This document shows positions 13,968 to 21,041 of a DNA stretch of 21,041 bases, in pieces. The notes beneath the pieces were generated by a model. That model saw only the letters and a program-made list of their open reading frames with translations, did no database searches and was not told where the DNA came from. The DNA comes from Rickettsia typhi (GTDB lineage Bacteria > Pseudomonadota > Alphaproteobacteria > Rickettsiales > UBA1997): the NCBI GenBank assembly GCA_945888585.1, contig CAMDAI010000180.1, forward strand, positions 1 to 21,041, read 5' to 3'. Every line of letters begins with the position of its first letter. The first letter of the stretch is position 1. The translations under genes and the position numbers were made by a program.

Positions 13968-15062
13968 TTATACTAACCTTAAGTATGGTTTTTTAAACTC
14001 CTTGTCTCTTAAATATAAATCTGACAAAGAATCTTTATATATTGCTATTACCTCTTCTTTATAAAGAGAAAAAGTATCACTTATTTGATCTAAATTGTAT
14101 CTAAGGGATTCAAAATGTTCGTTAAATATCTCTTTTAAAAGAGAAGGTGTCTCTATGCTTCTATCAAGCTCATAGGGTTCATTTTTTCTATATCCATATC
14201 TGCTTATTTGTACTTGCAAATTCTTGTATTCTCTATCGCCAATAAATCCTAGATCGTAGGCTTTTCTTATTATAGACTTTATAGATGTTTTCCATTTAAG
14301 TTTTAGGTTTGCAAAATCGTGTATTTTATAAATATCGTTGTTTGCAAAATCTTCTTTTATCAAATGAGAAGGCATTAAAAATTCAGAAGCAAAATTATTA
14401 GCTTCTTGCTCTAACTCCTTACTTGAAAGTTGATTTCTGTGCATAACGAGATGACCTAGTTCATGAGCTTGAGTAAATCTAATTCTATCTATCGGAGCAT
14501 TTTTGTTGATACATATTATGTGATGATTTCCAGAACAGAAACTAAAACCTTCAATATCAAGATCGTCTTGGTATATAATACATCCATTATCTTCAAGAAT
14601 TCTTGAAATATTATTTACTGCTCCATCTCCAATTTTTAGAAATTTTCTAGTTTTATTTGCTATATCTCTCGGAGAGTTATTGTTATCACAAGGAATATTA
14701 GGAATATTTGATTGCGGTATTTCAACGCTTTTTAATAACAACTCTATGTTTGATCTAATTAGATTTAGCTTGGCAATTAAACCTTTGTTAAGGTTTACAG
14801 CCTGTCTTTTTCTAGCATGACTACCAACATCAAAGGCATAAATTCTTAGATTTTGTAGGAAAAACTTTATAGGAAATCCTAATTTATCTGATATGTTTTG
14901 TGCCAAAGGATCGTTTTGGTAAACTGGCAGTATATCATTTTCTATTTTTGAGAGAGTTCCCTGCTCAACCCATATTAAATTTGCTAATTCTTTTTGTGTA
15001 ATACCTTTGTAATCTCTAGCCAAAGAAATTAGCTCATAATTTAATTTTTTATTTTCTATCAT
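13968..15062 (-). CDS. XRE-family HTH fused to ImmA/IrrE-type zinc metallopeptidase
   Basis: 364 aa. The N-terminal XRE helix-turn-helix (about residues 8-70) includes GITQKELANLIWVEQGTLSKIEN. The ImmA/IrrE peptidase domain has the zinc motif HELGH (H200, E201, H204) and a downstream glutamate (ELEQEANNFASEFLMP, E220 likely third ligand). The C-terminal 120 residues are helical. Family knowledge: ImmA-type proteases cleave repressors or antitoxin-like partners, and HTH-ImmA fusions commonly sit next to a small partner gene in mobile or defence-related loci. The ATG at 15062 overlaps by 14 nt the end of the frame-corrected upstream gene, so the pair is one operon. An operator-like palindrome overlaps the operon promoter, suggesting autoregulation. 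The gene itself is intact. Confidence 0.9.
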   Translation of the reverse strand: MIENKKLNYELISLARDYKGITQKELANLIWVEQGTLSKIENDILPVYQNDPLAQNISDKLGFPIKFFLQNLRIYAFDVGSHARKRQAVNLNKGLIAKLNLIRSNIELLLKSVEIPQSNIPNIPCDNNNSPRDIANKTRKFLKIGDGAVNNISRILEDNGCIIYQDDLDIEGFSFCSGNHHIICINKNAPIDRIRFTQAHELGHLVMHRNQLSSKELEQEANNFASEFLMPSHLIKEDFANNDIYKIHDFANLKLKWKTSIKSIIRKAYDLGFIGDREYKNLQVQISRYGYRKNEPYELDRSIETPSLLKEIFNEHFESLRYNLDQISDTFSLYKEEVIAIYKDSLSDLYLRDKEFKKPYLRLV

Positions 15063-15638
15063 GTAAGTATATTAAATTATCGTTATTGATAAATTCTATT
15101 CCCTGAGCTTTTAATTTTACCCTCTTGGTATCCTGATTCTTATGCTCTATAATATTATCTTCACTGAGAGATTCTATTGTTAAGTCTATTGGATAGTTTT
15201 TGTTAGTTTTGTAGCAAGTTATAGAGGTTGTTTTGGTTCGTATGTAAAATCATCTATCTGATAGCCAAAATTTAGTCTATGAGTTTCGTTTAATAAACCT
15301 GGTATTTCCTTGCAAGAATTGAATAATTCTGTTTGCCTTGTTGGAAGGTTGTGAGTTTCGTGATTTGAATCTATTTTTTTCAGACTTATTTGGTATTCTG
15401 TATCGTTTATTGAGTATATCATTAAATTCTTACCATTAAAAGAACCAATCCTAACATTTTTATTGTTTACAAATATTTTTTTTGCATAACTTTTTAGCGA
15501 AGCATGAACTATATTTGCAGAACAAGTTTTACTCATATCTGGCGTAATTTCTTTGTGTTTAAGATAATCAGCTCTTGCACTCTCAAATATTTTTAGTAGA
15601 TCTTTTTCTATTGGCTTTATCGCTTTAATGTAATTCAC
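15049..15638 (-). pseudogene. Frameshifted partner gene of the XRE/ImmA protein
   Basis: Starts at GTG 15638 and reads 139 codons to a stop at 15219. Restoring one A in the AAAA run (plus-strand TTTT, 15231-15234) lets the frame continue as EPKTTSITCYKTNKN to a stop at 15049. This gives 196 aa and an end that overlaps the XRE/ImmA start by 14 nt. The spacer that otherwise separates the two genes is thus explained as coding tail. The sequence (IVHASLKSYAKK, then an NGKNLMIYSINDTEYQISLKKID beta-rich part, then LNFGYQIDD) resembles, from memory, the unnamed proteins encoded upstream of HTH-ImmA proteins in other bacteria; no function is known. The shortened 139-residue form may still be made. 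No recognisable catalytic motif. Confidence 0.75.
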
Positions 15639-15668
15639 TTTTTTTGTAGTTAAGGTTATTAAAGAGGC

Positions 15669-15699
15669 TTACATTAAAAACAAAAAATGTAATTATCAA
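15669..15699 (-). promoter_or_regulatory. Sigma70-type promoter with overlapping operator for the XRE/ImmA operon
   Basis: On the minus strand, -35 TTGATA (15699-15694), 17-bp spacer and -10 TAATGT (15676-15671) lead to a start near 15664, about 26 nt before the GTG at 15638. A perfect inverted repeat, TTACATT (15669-15675) and AATGTAA (15686-15692) with 10-nt spacing, overlaps the -10 and spacer. That is where an XRE-type repressor would act. The fit to promoter consensus is seen; control by the HTH protein is inferred. Confidence 0.6.
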
Positions 15700-15789
15700 G
15701 TAAAAAATATTCCAAAAATATTCTTAATCAACAAATAATAACTTTCCAACCAACTTATCAAAACTCCCCTTATTTTTTCTCTCATTAAC

Positions 15790-15823
15790 TGTAAAAACCA
15801 CTACTTGATCTGACAGACAGTGC
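15790..15823 (+). repeat. IS481 left terminal inverted repeat
   Basis: 34 bp from TGTAAAAACC to GACAGTGC; inverted counterpart at 16992-17025 and identical sequence at 20925-20958. Confidence 0.9.
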
Positions 15824-15864
15824 TTCATAAAATAATATTTTTATTAATTTAATTTAGCATTGTT

Positions 15865-16971
15865 ATGAATAATATTGAAAACAAAATAATCAAACCAAAA
15901 CTAGGATTATTAGAATTAGCCAAACAACTTGGCAATGTATCAGAAGCCTGTAAAACCTTTGGGTATTCCAGAGATACTTTTTATCGCTACCAAGATCTCT
16001 ATGAAAAAGGTGGAGAAGAAGCTTTAAAAGAAATCAGCAGAAAAGGTCGTCCTCAATCTAAAAACAGAGTTCCTGATAATATTGAAAAAGCAGTAATTGA
16101 AATTGCTATTAAGTTTCCTGCATATGGTCAGCTTAGAGCTTCTAATGAGCTTAGAAAAGAAGGAATTCTTCTATCTTCAGGTGGAGTCCGGTCTGTTTGG
16201 ATAAGGAATGATCTGGAAACCATCAAGAAACGCCTGAAAGCTTTATCTGCTAAAGTAGCACAAGATGGCATTATTTTAACAGAAGAGCAAGTCACGGCTC
16301 TGGAGAAAGCCAGAAATCTTAAAGAAGCTCATGGAGAAATTGAAACCCATCATCCTGGCTATCTTGGCAGTCAAGATACTTACTATGTTGGCTATATCAA
16401 GGGGGTTGGTAAGATTTATCAACAAACCTTTGTTGATACTTACTCAAGGGTTGCCATTGTAAAACTTTATGACCAAAAAACTGCATTAACTGCTGCTGAT
16501 ACTATGAATGACAGAATATTACCTTTCTTTGAAAATCATAATATTCCACTGCTTCGGGTATTAACAGATAGAGGAACTGAGTATTGTGGTAAAGTAGAAC
16601 ATCATCCATATGAGCTTTATCTTGCCACTGAGAATGTTGATCACAGCAGAACAAAAGCATATTCTCCTCAAACCAATGGCATTTGCGAAAGATTCCACAG
16701 AACAATGAAGGATGAATGCTACAATGTTATTTTTAGGAAGAAAATTTACAGTAATTTAGAAGATCTGCAAAATGATGTAGATAATTGGCTTAAAACCTAC
16801 AATGAACTACGACCACATTCTGGAAGATATTGCTATGGCAAAACCCCATATCAAACTTTTTTGGATAGTAAAAAAATTGCCAAGGAGAAAAATCTATCAA
16901 ATCTTTTTGACAATAAAGGGGATAATTTGAATAATGAAAATTCAGTTAGAAATTCAATTGAAAATCATTAG
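15865..16971 (+). CDS. IS481-family transposase
   Basis: 368 aa starting at an ATG. An N-terminal helix-turn-helix (about 14-60; NVSEACKTFGYSRDTFYRY) is followed by a second helical DNA-binding part (about 68-115) and an integrase-type rve domain with candidate catalytic D171 (GSQDTYYVG), D235 (VLTDRGTEYCG) and E275 (SPQTNGICERFH). The C-terminal EKNLSNLF...NSIENH tail is asparagine-rich. The gene is uninterrupted, so the element could be active. The last 20 codons recur identically on the minus strand at the right edge of the window. Confidence 0.93.
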   Translation: MNNIENKIIKPKLGLLELAKQLGNVSEACKTFGYSRDTFYRYQDLYEKGGEEALKEISRKGRPQSKNRVPDNIEKAVIEIAIKFPAYGQLRASNELRKEGILLSSGGVRSVWIRNDLETIKKRLKALSAKVAQDGIILTEEQVTALEKARNLKEAHGEIETHHPGYLGSQDTYYVGYIKGVGKIYQQTFVDTYSRVAIVKLYDQKTALTAADTMNDRILPFFENHNIPLLRVLTDRGTEYCGKVEHHPYELYLATENVDHSRTKAYSPQTNGICERFHRTMKDECYNVIFRKKIYSNLEDLQNDVDNWLKTYNELRPHSGRYCYGKTPYQTFLDSKKIAKEKNLSNLFDNKGDNLNNENSVRNSIENH

Positions 16972-16991
16972 AAAAATTACTTCTTGAAATT

Positions 16992-17025
16992 GCACTGTCT
17001 GTCAGATCAAGTAGTGGTTTTTATA
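16992..17025 (-). repeat. IS481 right terminal inverted repeat
   Basis: Reverse complement of the left repeat except for one base near the tip: the element ends GGTTTTTATA, where TACA would be expected from the other ends. Confidence 0.88.
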
Positions 17026-17105
17026 CTTAATTTATCTAAAAAACTATTTTAAACAAAAATTAAATAAATTAAGGTCGAACTTAATAAATAAAATTTATAA
17101 AAACT

Positions 17106-17648
17106 ATGAATAATATTAAAAATTCTAAAGAAAATTATGGCATTATTGCAATTTTTCTTCACTGGTTAATGGCAATTTTGATTATTTGTATGATTATTCT
17201 TGGAATTTACATGAATAACATAGAAAATTCTCCTGAAAAATTTAAACTTTATGGATTACACAAATCCTTTGGTACATTAATTTTAGGATTGGTAATTTTA
17301 CGCTTAAGCTGGAAACTTATTAATATAGCTCCAGAGTTACCATTAAATATGAAATCTTGGGAAAAAATAGTGGCAAAATTAGGACATTTAACTCTTTATT
17401 TTTTTATGTTTGCAATTCCATTGAGTGGGTGGCTGATGTCTTCTGCTGCAGGATTTTCGGTTTCTTTTTTTGGATTATTCACCTTACCAAATTTAATTCA
17501 TCCAAATAATGAGTTAAGAAAATTTTTTGGGGAAGTGCATGAAATTATGGCTTTTGCTTTAATTGGCGTTGTCATAATTCATCTTATTGTTGCATTGCAT
17601 CATCATTTTTTCAAAAAAGATAATGTTTTAACAAGAATGTTATCGTAA
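17106..17648 (+). CDS. yceJ: Cytochrome b561 family protein (YceJ-like)
   Basis: A 180-aa inner-membrane dihaem b-type cytochrome. Four hydrophobic helices are visible (about 12-33, 49-68, 88-108, 143-165). Candidate haem-ligand histidines lie in FLHWLMA, GLHKSFG, LGHLTLYFF, GEVHEIMAF and IHLIVALHHHF. The family moves electrons across the membrane. Its partner yceI follows after 5 bp, the same pair as E. coli yceJ-yceI, so the two are an operon. The upstream 80 bp after the IS481 element are AT-only-like, with no convincing promoter or Shine-Dalgarno, so the IS may have displaced the native promoter. Confidence 0.9.
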   Translation: MNNIKNSKENYGIIAIFLHWLMAILIICMIILGIYMNNIENSPEKFKLYGLHKSFGTLILGLVILRLSWKLINIAPELPLNMKSWEKIVAKLGHLTLYFFMFAIPLSGWLMSSAAGFSVSFFGLFTLPNLIHPNNELRKFFGEVHEIMAFALIGVVIIHLIVALHHHFFKKDNVLTRMLS

Positions 17649-17653
17649 TTAAT

Positions 17654-18220
17654 ATGAAAATTAGATTTTTATTAGCTTTTTTATCACTTTTTATACCTAT
17701 TTCTCAGGCTTTTGCTACTAATTGGAAAATCATTCCAGAAAAAAGTTTAATAGTTTTTACTGCAACTCAAAATAACGCACCAGTAACTGGAAAATTTACC
17801 AATTTTATTGGCGAAATCGATTTTGATCCAAAAAGTTTGGACAAAAGCCAAGTAAAGATCGAAATTGACATGAATTCAGTGAGTGCTTCTTATGATGAAA
17901 TGACTAATTCTTTAAAAACTGAAGAATGGTTTTCTATTAAAATCTTTCCAAAAGCAATTTTTGAATCACGAAATTTTACTAAAATTAATGAAAAGAACTA
18001 TAAATCTGATGGTTTTTTAACAATTCGTGATAAAAAAATACCAATTTCTCTTAATTTTATTTTAGAAGAATATTCGGATAAATTAGCCAGGATTAAAGGT
18101 TACACTAATTTAAAACGTAATGATTTTGGAGTGGGAACTGAACAATGGAATAAAACCGACTCTATTCAAAATGAAGTAAAAGTTGAGATTAAAATCAGCG
18201 CACTACCTCAAAATCTATAA
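17654..18220 (+). CDS. yceI: YceI family periplasmic protein
   Basis: 188 aa. A signal peptide (MKIRFLLAFLSLFIPISQAFA, probable cleavage after AFA) is followed by the YceI lipocalin-like beta-barrel: NWKIIPEKSLIVFTATQNNAPVTGKF, then IDFDPKSLDKSQVKIEIDMNS, SLKTEEWFSIKIFPKAIFES, and a C-terminal GYTNLKRNDFGVG. The fold is known to bind isoprenoid-like ligands such as polyprenyl chains. Encoded 5 bp after the cytochrome b561 gene, so possibly works with it. The stop codon lies inside a small hairpin shared with the converging grpE. Confidence 0.92.
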   Translation: MKIRFLLAFLSLFIPISQAFATNWKIIPEKSLIVFTATQNNAPVTGKFTNFIGEIDFDPKSLDKSQVKIEIDMNSVSASYDEMTNSLKTEEWFSIKIFPKAIFESRNFTKINEKNYKSDGFLTIRDKKIPISLNFILEEYSDKLARIKGYTNLKRNDFGVGTEQWNKTDSIQNEVKVEIKISALPQNL

Positions 18221-18229
18221 AAATAGATT
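18212..18229. terminator. Short hairpin spanning the stop codons of yceI and grpE
   Basis: A perfect 7-bp stem (AATCTAT 18212-18218, ATAGATT 18223-18229) with an AAAA loop. The two convergent genes are only 7 bp apart and both stop codons fall in or next to the stem. AT-rich and weak, so a bidirectional terminator is a guess. Confidence 0.4.
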
Positions 18230-18797
18230 AAGAATTAAACTTAACTGAAACTCCAACCAAAGCCGGTCTAATTAAACGATCTCCTATAGTATAGCCAGCT
18301 TGAATTACTTGCTTTACCACCTCTTCATCATCTTCTGACTCAACTCTAGCAATGGCTTCATGAAAATTGTGATCAAATTTTTCACCTAAAGGATGTATTC
18401 TTTTAATACCATTTTTCTCAAAAACTTTGGTTAATTCTTTTTTAGTCATTATGATCGCATCAGCAAAATTCTTAATTGCAGAACTTTTTTCGATTTCCTC
18501 AACAGGCATATTATCGGTGGCCAAATAGAAATTTTCTACGACTAAAACCAACTCATTGGCAAAATTAGAAATAGCATATTTATTAGCTTTTTCTAAATCT
18601 TCCTTTGATCTTCTCCTGGTATTATCCAAATCAGCTAAAGAACGTAATAGTTTATCATTAAGATTGTTAACCAAAGATTCTAAACTAGATATTTTTTCAT
18701 TTAATTCAGTAATATTATTACTATTTTCGCCAGAATTTTCATTGGAATCCCCTTGGTTTTCTTCAGCTTCTGGTTTTGTTTGCGATTCTTCAGTCAT
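18228..18797 (-). CDS. grpE: GrpE, nucleotide exchange factor for DnaK
   Basis: 189 aa. An acidic, low-complexity N-terminus (about 1-30) precedes a long coiled coil (about 31-75; LNEKISSLESLVNNLNDKLLRSLADLDNTRRRS), the helical bundle, and the C-terminal beta-wing with the family signature (HPLGEKFDHNFHEAIARVE, then VIQAGYTIGDRLIRPALVGVS). It releases ADP from DnaK in the cytosolic heat-shock cycle. The start is ATG at 18797 with no strong Shine-Dalgarno. It is divergent from clpP, the 189-bp spacer presumably holding promoters for both. No dnaK/dnaJ in the window. Confidence 0.95.
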   Translation of the reverse strand: MTEESQTKPEAEENQGDSNENSGENSNNITELNEKISSLESLVNNLNDKLLRSLADLDNTRRRSKEDLEKANKYAISNFANELVLVVENFYLATDNMPVEEIEKSSAIKNFADAIIMTKKELTKVFEKNGIKRIHPLGEKFDHNFHEAIARVESEDDEEVVKQVIQAGYTIGDRLIRPALVGVSVKFNS

Positions 18798-18856
18798 ATT
18801 TAATCTTTTATTTATATTAAGAGAAACCTAGTAAATAATATCTGTCATCAAAATTA

Positions 18857-18871
18857 CAAGATCAAATCTTG
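18857..18871. repeat. Small perfect hairpin in the grpE / clpP divergent spacer
   Basis: CAAGAT-CAA-ATCTTG (6-bp arms, 3-nt loop), followed on the plus strand by ATATTTTTG. It could be a regulator site or weak terminator; it does not match the CIRCE element. Confidence 0.3.
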
Positions 18872-18930
18872 ATATTTTTGCTTTAGTTATTATTTAACTC
18901 TTTAATAAGTTGGTTGATATTTGGTTAATT

Positions 18931-18936
18931 TATAAT
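18931..18936 (+). promoter_or_regulatory. Candidate -10 box upstream of clpP
   Basis: A consensus TATAAT 51 nt before the clpP ATG. No good -35 stands at 16-18 bp; TTGGTT (18910-18915) is at 15 bp and TTGATA (18914-18919) at 11 bp. Plausible but unproven. Confidence 0.35.
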
Positions 18937-18986
18937 ATATTGAGGCAACTTAAAAATCCTTTAAATTTAAAAAATCCTAATATTTC

Positions 18987-19601
18987 ATGGAAAATAAAAT
19001 TGCTGATTACGCCAGCTATCTGGTACCTATGGTAGTGGAACAAACAAATAAAGGTGAAAGATCTTATGATATTTATTCTAGACTTTTAAAGGAAAGAATT
19101 ATTTTTATTTCTGGACCAGTTAATGATGCTATGTCAACTTTAGTAGTTGCACAACTGTTATTTCTTGAATCGGAAGATCCTAAAAAAGATATTTATTTAT
19201 ACATTAATTCACCAGGGGGTATTGTTACATCTGGTCTTGCTATGTATGATACTATGCAATATATCAACCCCGATGTAAACACTGTTTGTATTGGACAAGC
19301 AGCTTCTATGGGTTCTTTACTTCTAACTGCTGGAGCCAAAGGCAAAAGATTTTCTTTACCTAATTCCAGAATCATGATTCATCAACCTTCTGGTGGTTAT
19401 CGTGGTCAAGCAACTGATATCGAAATCCATGCTAGAGAAACCATGGCTTTAAAGAAAAGATTAAATGATATTTATGTAGAACATACCGGACAAAATCTAG
19501 ATACTATCGAAAAATCTATGGAAAGAGATAATTTTATGTCTCCTGAAAAAGCTAAAGAATTTGGTTTGATAGATAGTGTAATAATAAAAAGACCAGTTTA
19601 A
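18987..19601 (+). CDS. clpP: ClpP, ATP-dependent Clp protease proteolytic subunit
   Basis: A 204-aa serine protease that forms the two-ring barrel fed by ClpX (and ClpA). The catalytic triad is visible: S107 ([11 protein letters not shown]), H132 ([10 protein letters not shown]) and D181 ([12 protein letters not shown]), a constant 4-residue offset from E. coli S111/H136/D185 in precursor numbering. A short N-terminal propeptide of about 10-14 residues is probably removed ([10 protein letters not shown]). Full family length; clpX follows after 26 bp, the usual operon. Confidence 0.97.
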   Translation: MENKIADYASYLVPMVVEQTNKGERSYDIYSRLLKERIIFISGPVNDAMSTLVVAQLLFLESEDPKKDIYLYINSPGGIVTSGLAMYDTMQYINPDVNTVCIGQAASMGSLLLTAGAKGKRFSLPNSRIMIHQPSGGYRGQATDIEIHARETMALKKRLNDIYVEHTGQNLDTIEKSMERDNFMSPEKAKEFGLIDSVIIKRPV

Positions 19602-19627
19602 TTGATAGAAAATAATAAAATAAAAAG

Positions 19628-20917
19628 ATGACAGAAAATAAAAATAACGACAACAAAATAGACTTGGCTTGTTCTTTTTGTGGCAAACATCAGCATGAAG
19701 TTAAAAAATTAATTGCAGGTCCTGCTGTTTTTATTTGCAATGAGTGTGTTTCATTATGTTCAGATATTGTTCGTGAATATAATAAAAAAACTCCCCTTAA
19801 TAAAGAAGGAAATCGGCCAGTTCCACGTGATATTATAAAAATTTTAGATGATTATGTAATTGGTCAAGATTTTGCTAAAAAAGTTTTAGCGGTAGCAGTT
19901 TATAATCATTACAAAAGAATTGAGGCAGCCGGAAATTCAATTGGTAATGAGATTGAATTAAATAAATCTAATATTCTACTTATTGGTCCAACCGGTTGTG
20001 GCAAAACACTTTTGGCACAAACTTTAGCTAGAATCTTAGATGTACCATTTACTATGGCTGATGCAACTTCTCTAACTGAATCTGGTTATGTTGGAGATGA
20101 TGTAGAAAATATTATTTCCAGATTATTACAAGCTGCTAATTATGATGTAGAAAAAGCCCAAAAAGGTATCGTTTATATCGATGAGATTGATAAAATAACC
20201 AGAAAATCAGATTCTCCTTCAATTACTCGTGATATTTCAGGTGAAGGTGTTCAGCAAGGTTTGTTAAAAATTATTGAAGGAACCATAGCCTCAGTTCCAT
20301 CACAACCCGGTAAAAGAACAGCCCAGCAAGAATATGTCCAAGTTGACACTAAAAATATTCTATTCATCTGTGCTGGTGCTTTTTCTGGCTTAGAAAAAAT
20401 TATTGCTAGTCGTGGCCGCGGTACTTCAATTGGCTTTGGTGCAGATGTTAGAGAAAAGGATGAATTTAAAAGAAAAGATATTTTTAATGATGTTGAACCA
20501 GAAGATATTATTAAATTTGGCTTAATTCCTGAATTAGTTGGCAGACTTCCAATTATAGCTCCGCTTGAAGATTTAACTGAAAATGATCTGGTTAGGATCT
20601 TAACTGAGCCAAAAAATTCAATTATCAAACAGTATGAGAAATTATTCTCTCTTGATCATGTTGAATTAAAATTTAATGAAGATGCTTTACATGAAGTTTC
20701 TAAAAAAGCGATTACTAGAAAAACTGGCGCCAGAGGTTTAAGAGCAATAGTTGAAACTATTTTGCTTGAATCCATGTTTGATATTCCATCAAGAAAAGAT
20801 GTGAAGTCTATTACAGTTTCAAAAGAAGCTGTTGATAAGATTAAAGAACCAGAAATGGTATTCCTTGAAACCCCAAGAGAGGAAATAACAGAAATTAAAA
20901 AAACAGCGGTTAATTAA
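19628..20917 (+). CDS. clpX: ClpX, ATP-dependent Clp protease unfoldase subunit
   Basis: A 429-aa AAA+ unfoldase that recognises, unfolds and threads substrates into ClpP. It has the N-terminal C4 zinc-binding domain (C15, C18, C37, C40), Walker A GPTGCGKT (120-127), pore loop GYVG (153-156), Walker [11 protein letters not shown] (181-190), sensor-2/arginine regions ([17 protein letters not shown]) and a C-terminal small domain. All motifs are intact. An IS481 copy lies immediately downstream, its end only 7 bp after the stop codon, so any natural terminator has been displaced. Confidence 0.97.
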   Translation: MTENKNNDNKIDLACSFCGKHQHEVKKLIAGPAVFICNECVSLCSDIVREYNKKTPLNKEGNRPVPRDIIKILDDYVIGQDFAKKVLAVAVYNHYKRIEAAGNSIGNEIELNKSNILLIGPTGCGKTLLAQTLARILDVPFTMADATSLTESGYVGDDVENIISRLLQAANYDVEKAQKGIVYIDEIDKITRKSDSPSITRDISGEGVQQGLLKIIEGTIASVPSQPGKRTAQQEYVQVDTKNILFICAGAFSGLEKIIASRGRGTSIGFGADVREKDEFKRKDIFNDVEPEDIIKFGLIPELVGRLPIIAPLEDLTENDLVRILTEPKNSIIKQYEKLFSLDHVELKFNEDALHEVSKKAITRKTGARGLRAIVETILLESMFDIPSRKDVKSITVSKEAVDKIKEPEMVFLETPREEITEIKKTAVN

Positions 20918-20924
20918 TATAAAT

Positions 20925-21041
20925 TGTAAAAACCACTACTTGATCTGACAGACAGTGCAATTTCAAGAAGTAATTTTTCTAATGATTTTCAATTGAATTT
21001 CTAACTGAATTTTCATTATTCAAATTATCCCCTTTATTGTC
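20925..21041 (-). mobile_element. Second IS481-family copy, inverted, cut by the window edge
   Basis: From 20925 the sequence is the reverse complement of the right end of the copy at 15790-17025: terminal repeat (20925-20958), the spacer TTCAAGAAG and the transposase 3' end. Outer tip is TGTAAAAACC. The rest lies beyond the window. Confidence 0.92.
20979..21041 (-). CDS. IS481-family transposase, 3' end only (continues outside the window)
   Basis: The last 20 residues (DNKGDNLNNENSVRNSIENH) and stop codon, identical to the C-terminus of the transposase at 15865-16971. Confidence 0.85.
   Translation of the reverse strand, partial: DNKGDNLNNENSVRNSIENH

Larger units (their letters stand above)
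15790..17025 (+). mobile_element. IS481-family insertion sequence, complete copy (1,236 bp)
   Basis: Bounded by 34-bp inverted repeats at 15790-15823 (beginning TGTAAAAACCACTACTTG) and 16992-17025, differing at one position (TGTA on the left, TATA at the outer right end). It contains one transposase gene. Length and TGT end are typical of IS481. No clear target duplication is seen: flanks are CATTAAC on the left and CTTAATT on the right, sharing only TTAA near the ends. A second copy in opposite orientation starts at 20925. Confidence 0.9.

Noticed and set aside
13914-15700. Prophage remnant around the XRE/ImmA gene
   Set aside because: No integrase, structural, lysis or replication genes and no attachment-like repeats accompany it; an isolated XRE/ImmA two-gene module is enough.
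15790-21041. Composite transposon formed by the two IS481 copies
   Set aside because: The enclosed genes are ordinary chromosomal core genes (grpE, clpP, clpX), and no common outer target duplication can be seen. Two independent insertions are simpler.
1-21041. CRISPR arrays, tRNA or rRNA genes, replication origin
   Set aside because: Scanning by eye found no regularly spaced direct repeats, cloverleaf sequences or conserved rRNA stretches. This was not checked computationally.

Overview
The window is AT-rich and has an alphaproteobacterial look. It carries an Azotobacter-type FdxA ferredoxin, a grpE / clpP-clpX block, an AcrAB-type efflux locus, GC-poor spacers and few strong Shine-Dalgarno sites. 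It also shows insertion sequences, decaying genes and a palindromic repeat that has invaded a coding sequence. This fits an intracellular or host-associated, Rickettsiales-like bacterium. That placement is inference, because no rRNA or other phylogenetic marker was compared.

Layout. Positions 1-4925 hold an RND efflux locus: acrB (cut by the window edge) and acrA on the minus strand, with a divergent TetR/AcrR-type repressor and an operator-like palindrome cluster between them. Positions 4963-6300 hold a NYN-domain protein, a YjdM/PhnA zinc-ribbon protein and the ferredoxin fdxA. Positions 6374-12772 are the wreck of one large hybrid sensor kinase (membrane sensor, HisKA/HATPase, two receivers, HPt). 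It is broken by a frame break near 12340, a 3,668-bp transposon inserted in receiver 1, and a one-base frameshift in receiver 2. An intact hotdog-fold-like gene (12765-13586) lies just upstream and overlaps it. Positions 13643-15700 hold a small ORF between two terminators, then an XRE/ImmA-protease gene with a frameshifted partner gene and a clear promoter/operator. Positions 15790-17025 are an IS481-family element. Positions 17106-20917 carry cytochrome b561-yceI, grpE (convergent) and clpP-clpX. From 20925 to the edge lies the end of a second, inverted copy of the same IS481 element.

The most notable object is the transposon at 7366-11033. It has perfect 24-bp terminal inverted repeats and an 8-bp target duplication (TATACTTT). 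It encodes an IS1595-type transposase whose stop codon overlaps (ATGA) the start of an 884-aa protein. That protein appears to combine a PD-(D/E)xK nuclease domain, a type I-like N6-adenine methylase and one HsdS-like target-recognition domain. In effect it is a two-gene mobile element carrying a one-polypeptide restriction-modification enzyme. Removing the element and one target copy restores the receiver reading frame exactly, so the insertion site is certain from the sequence alone.
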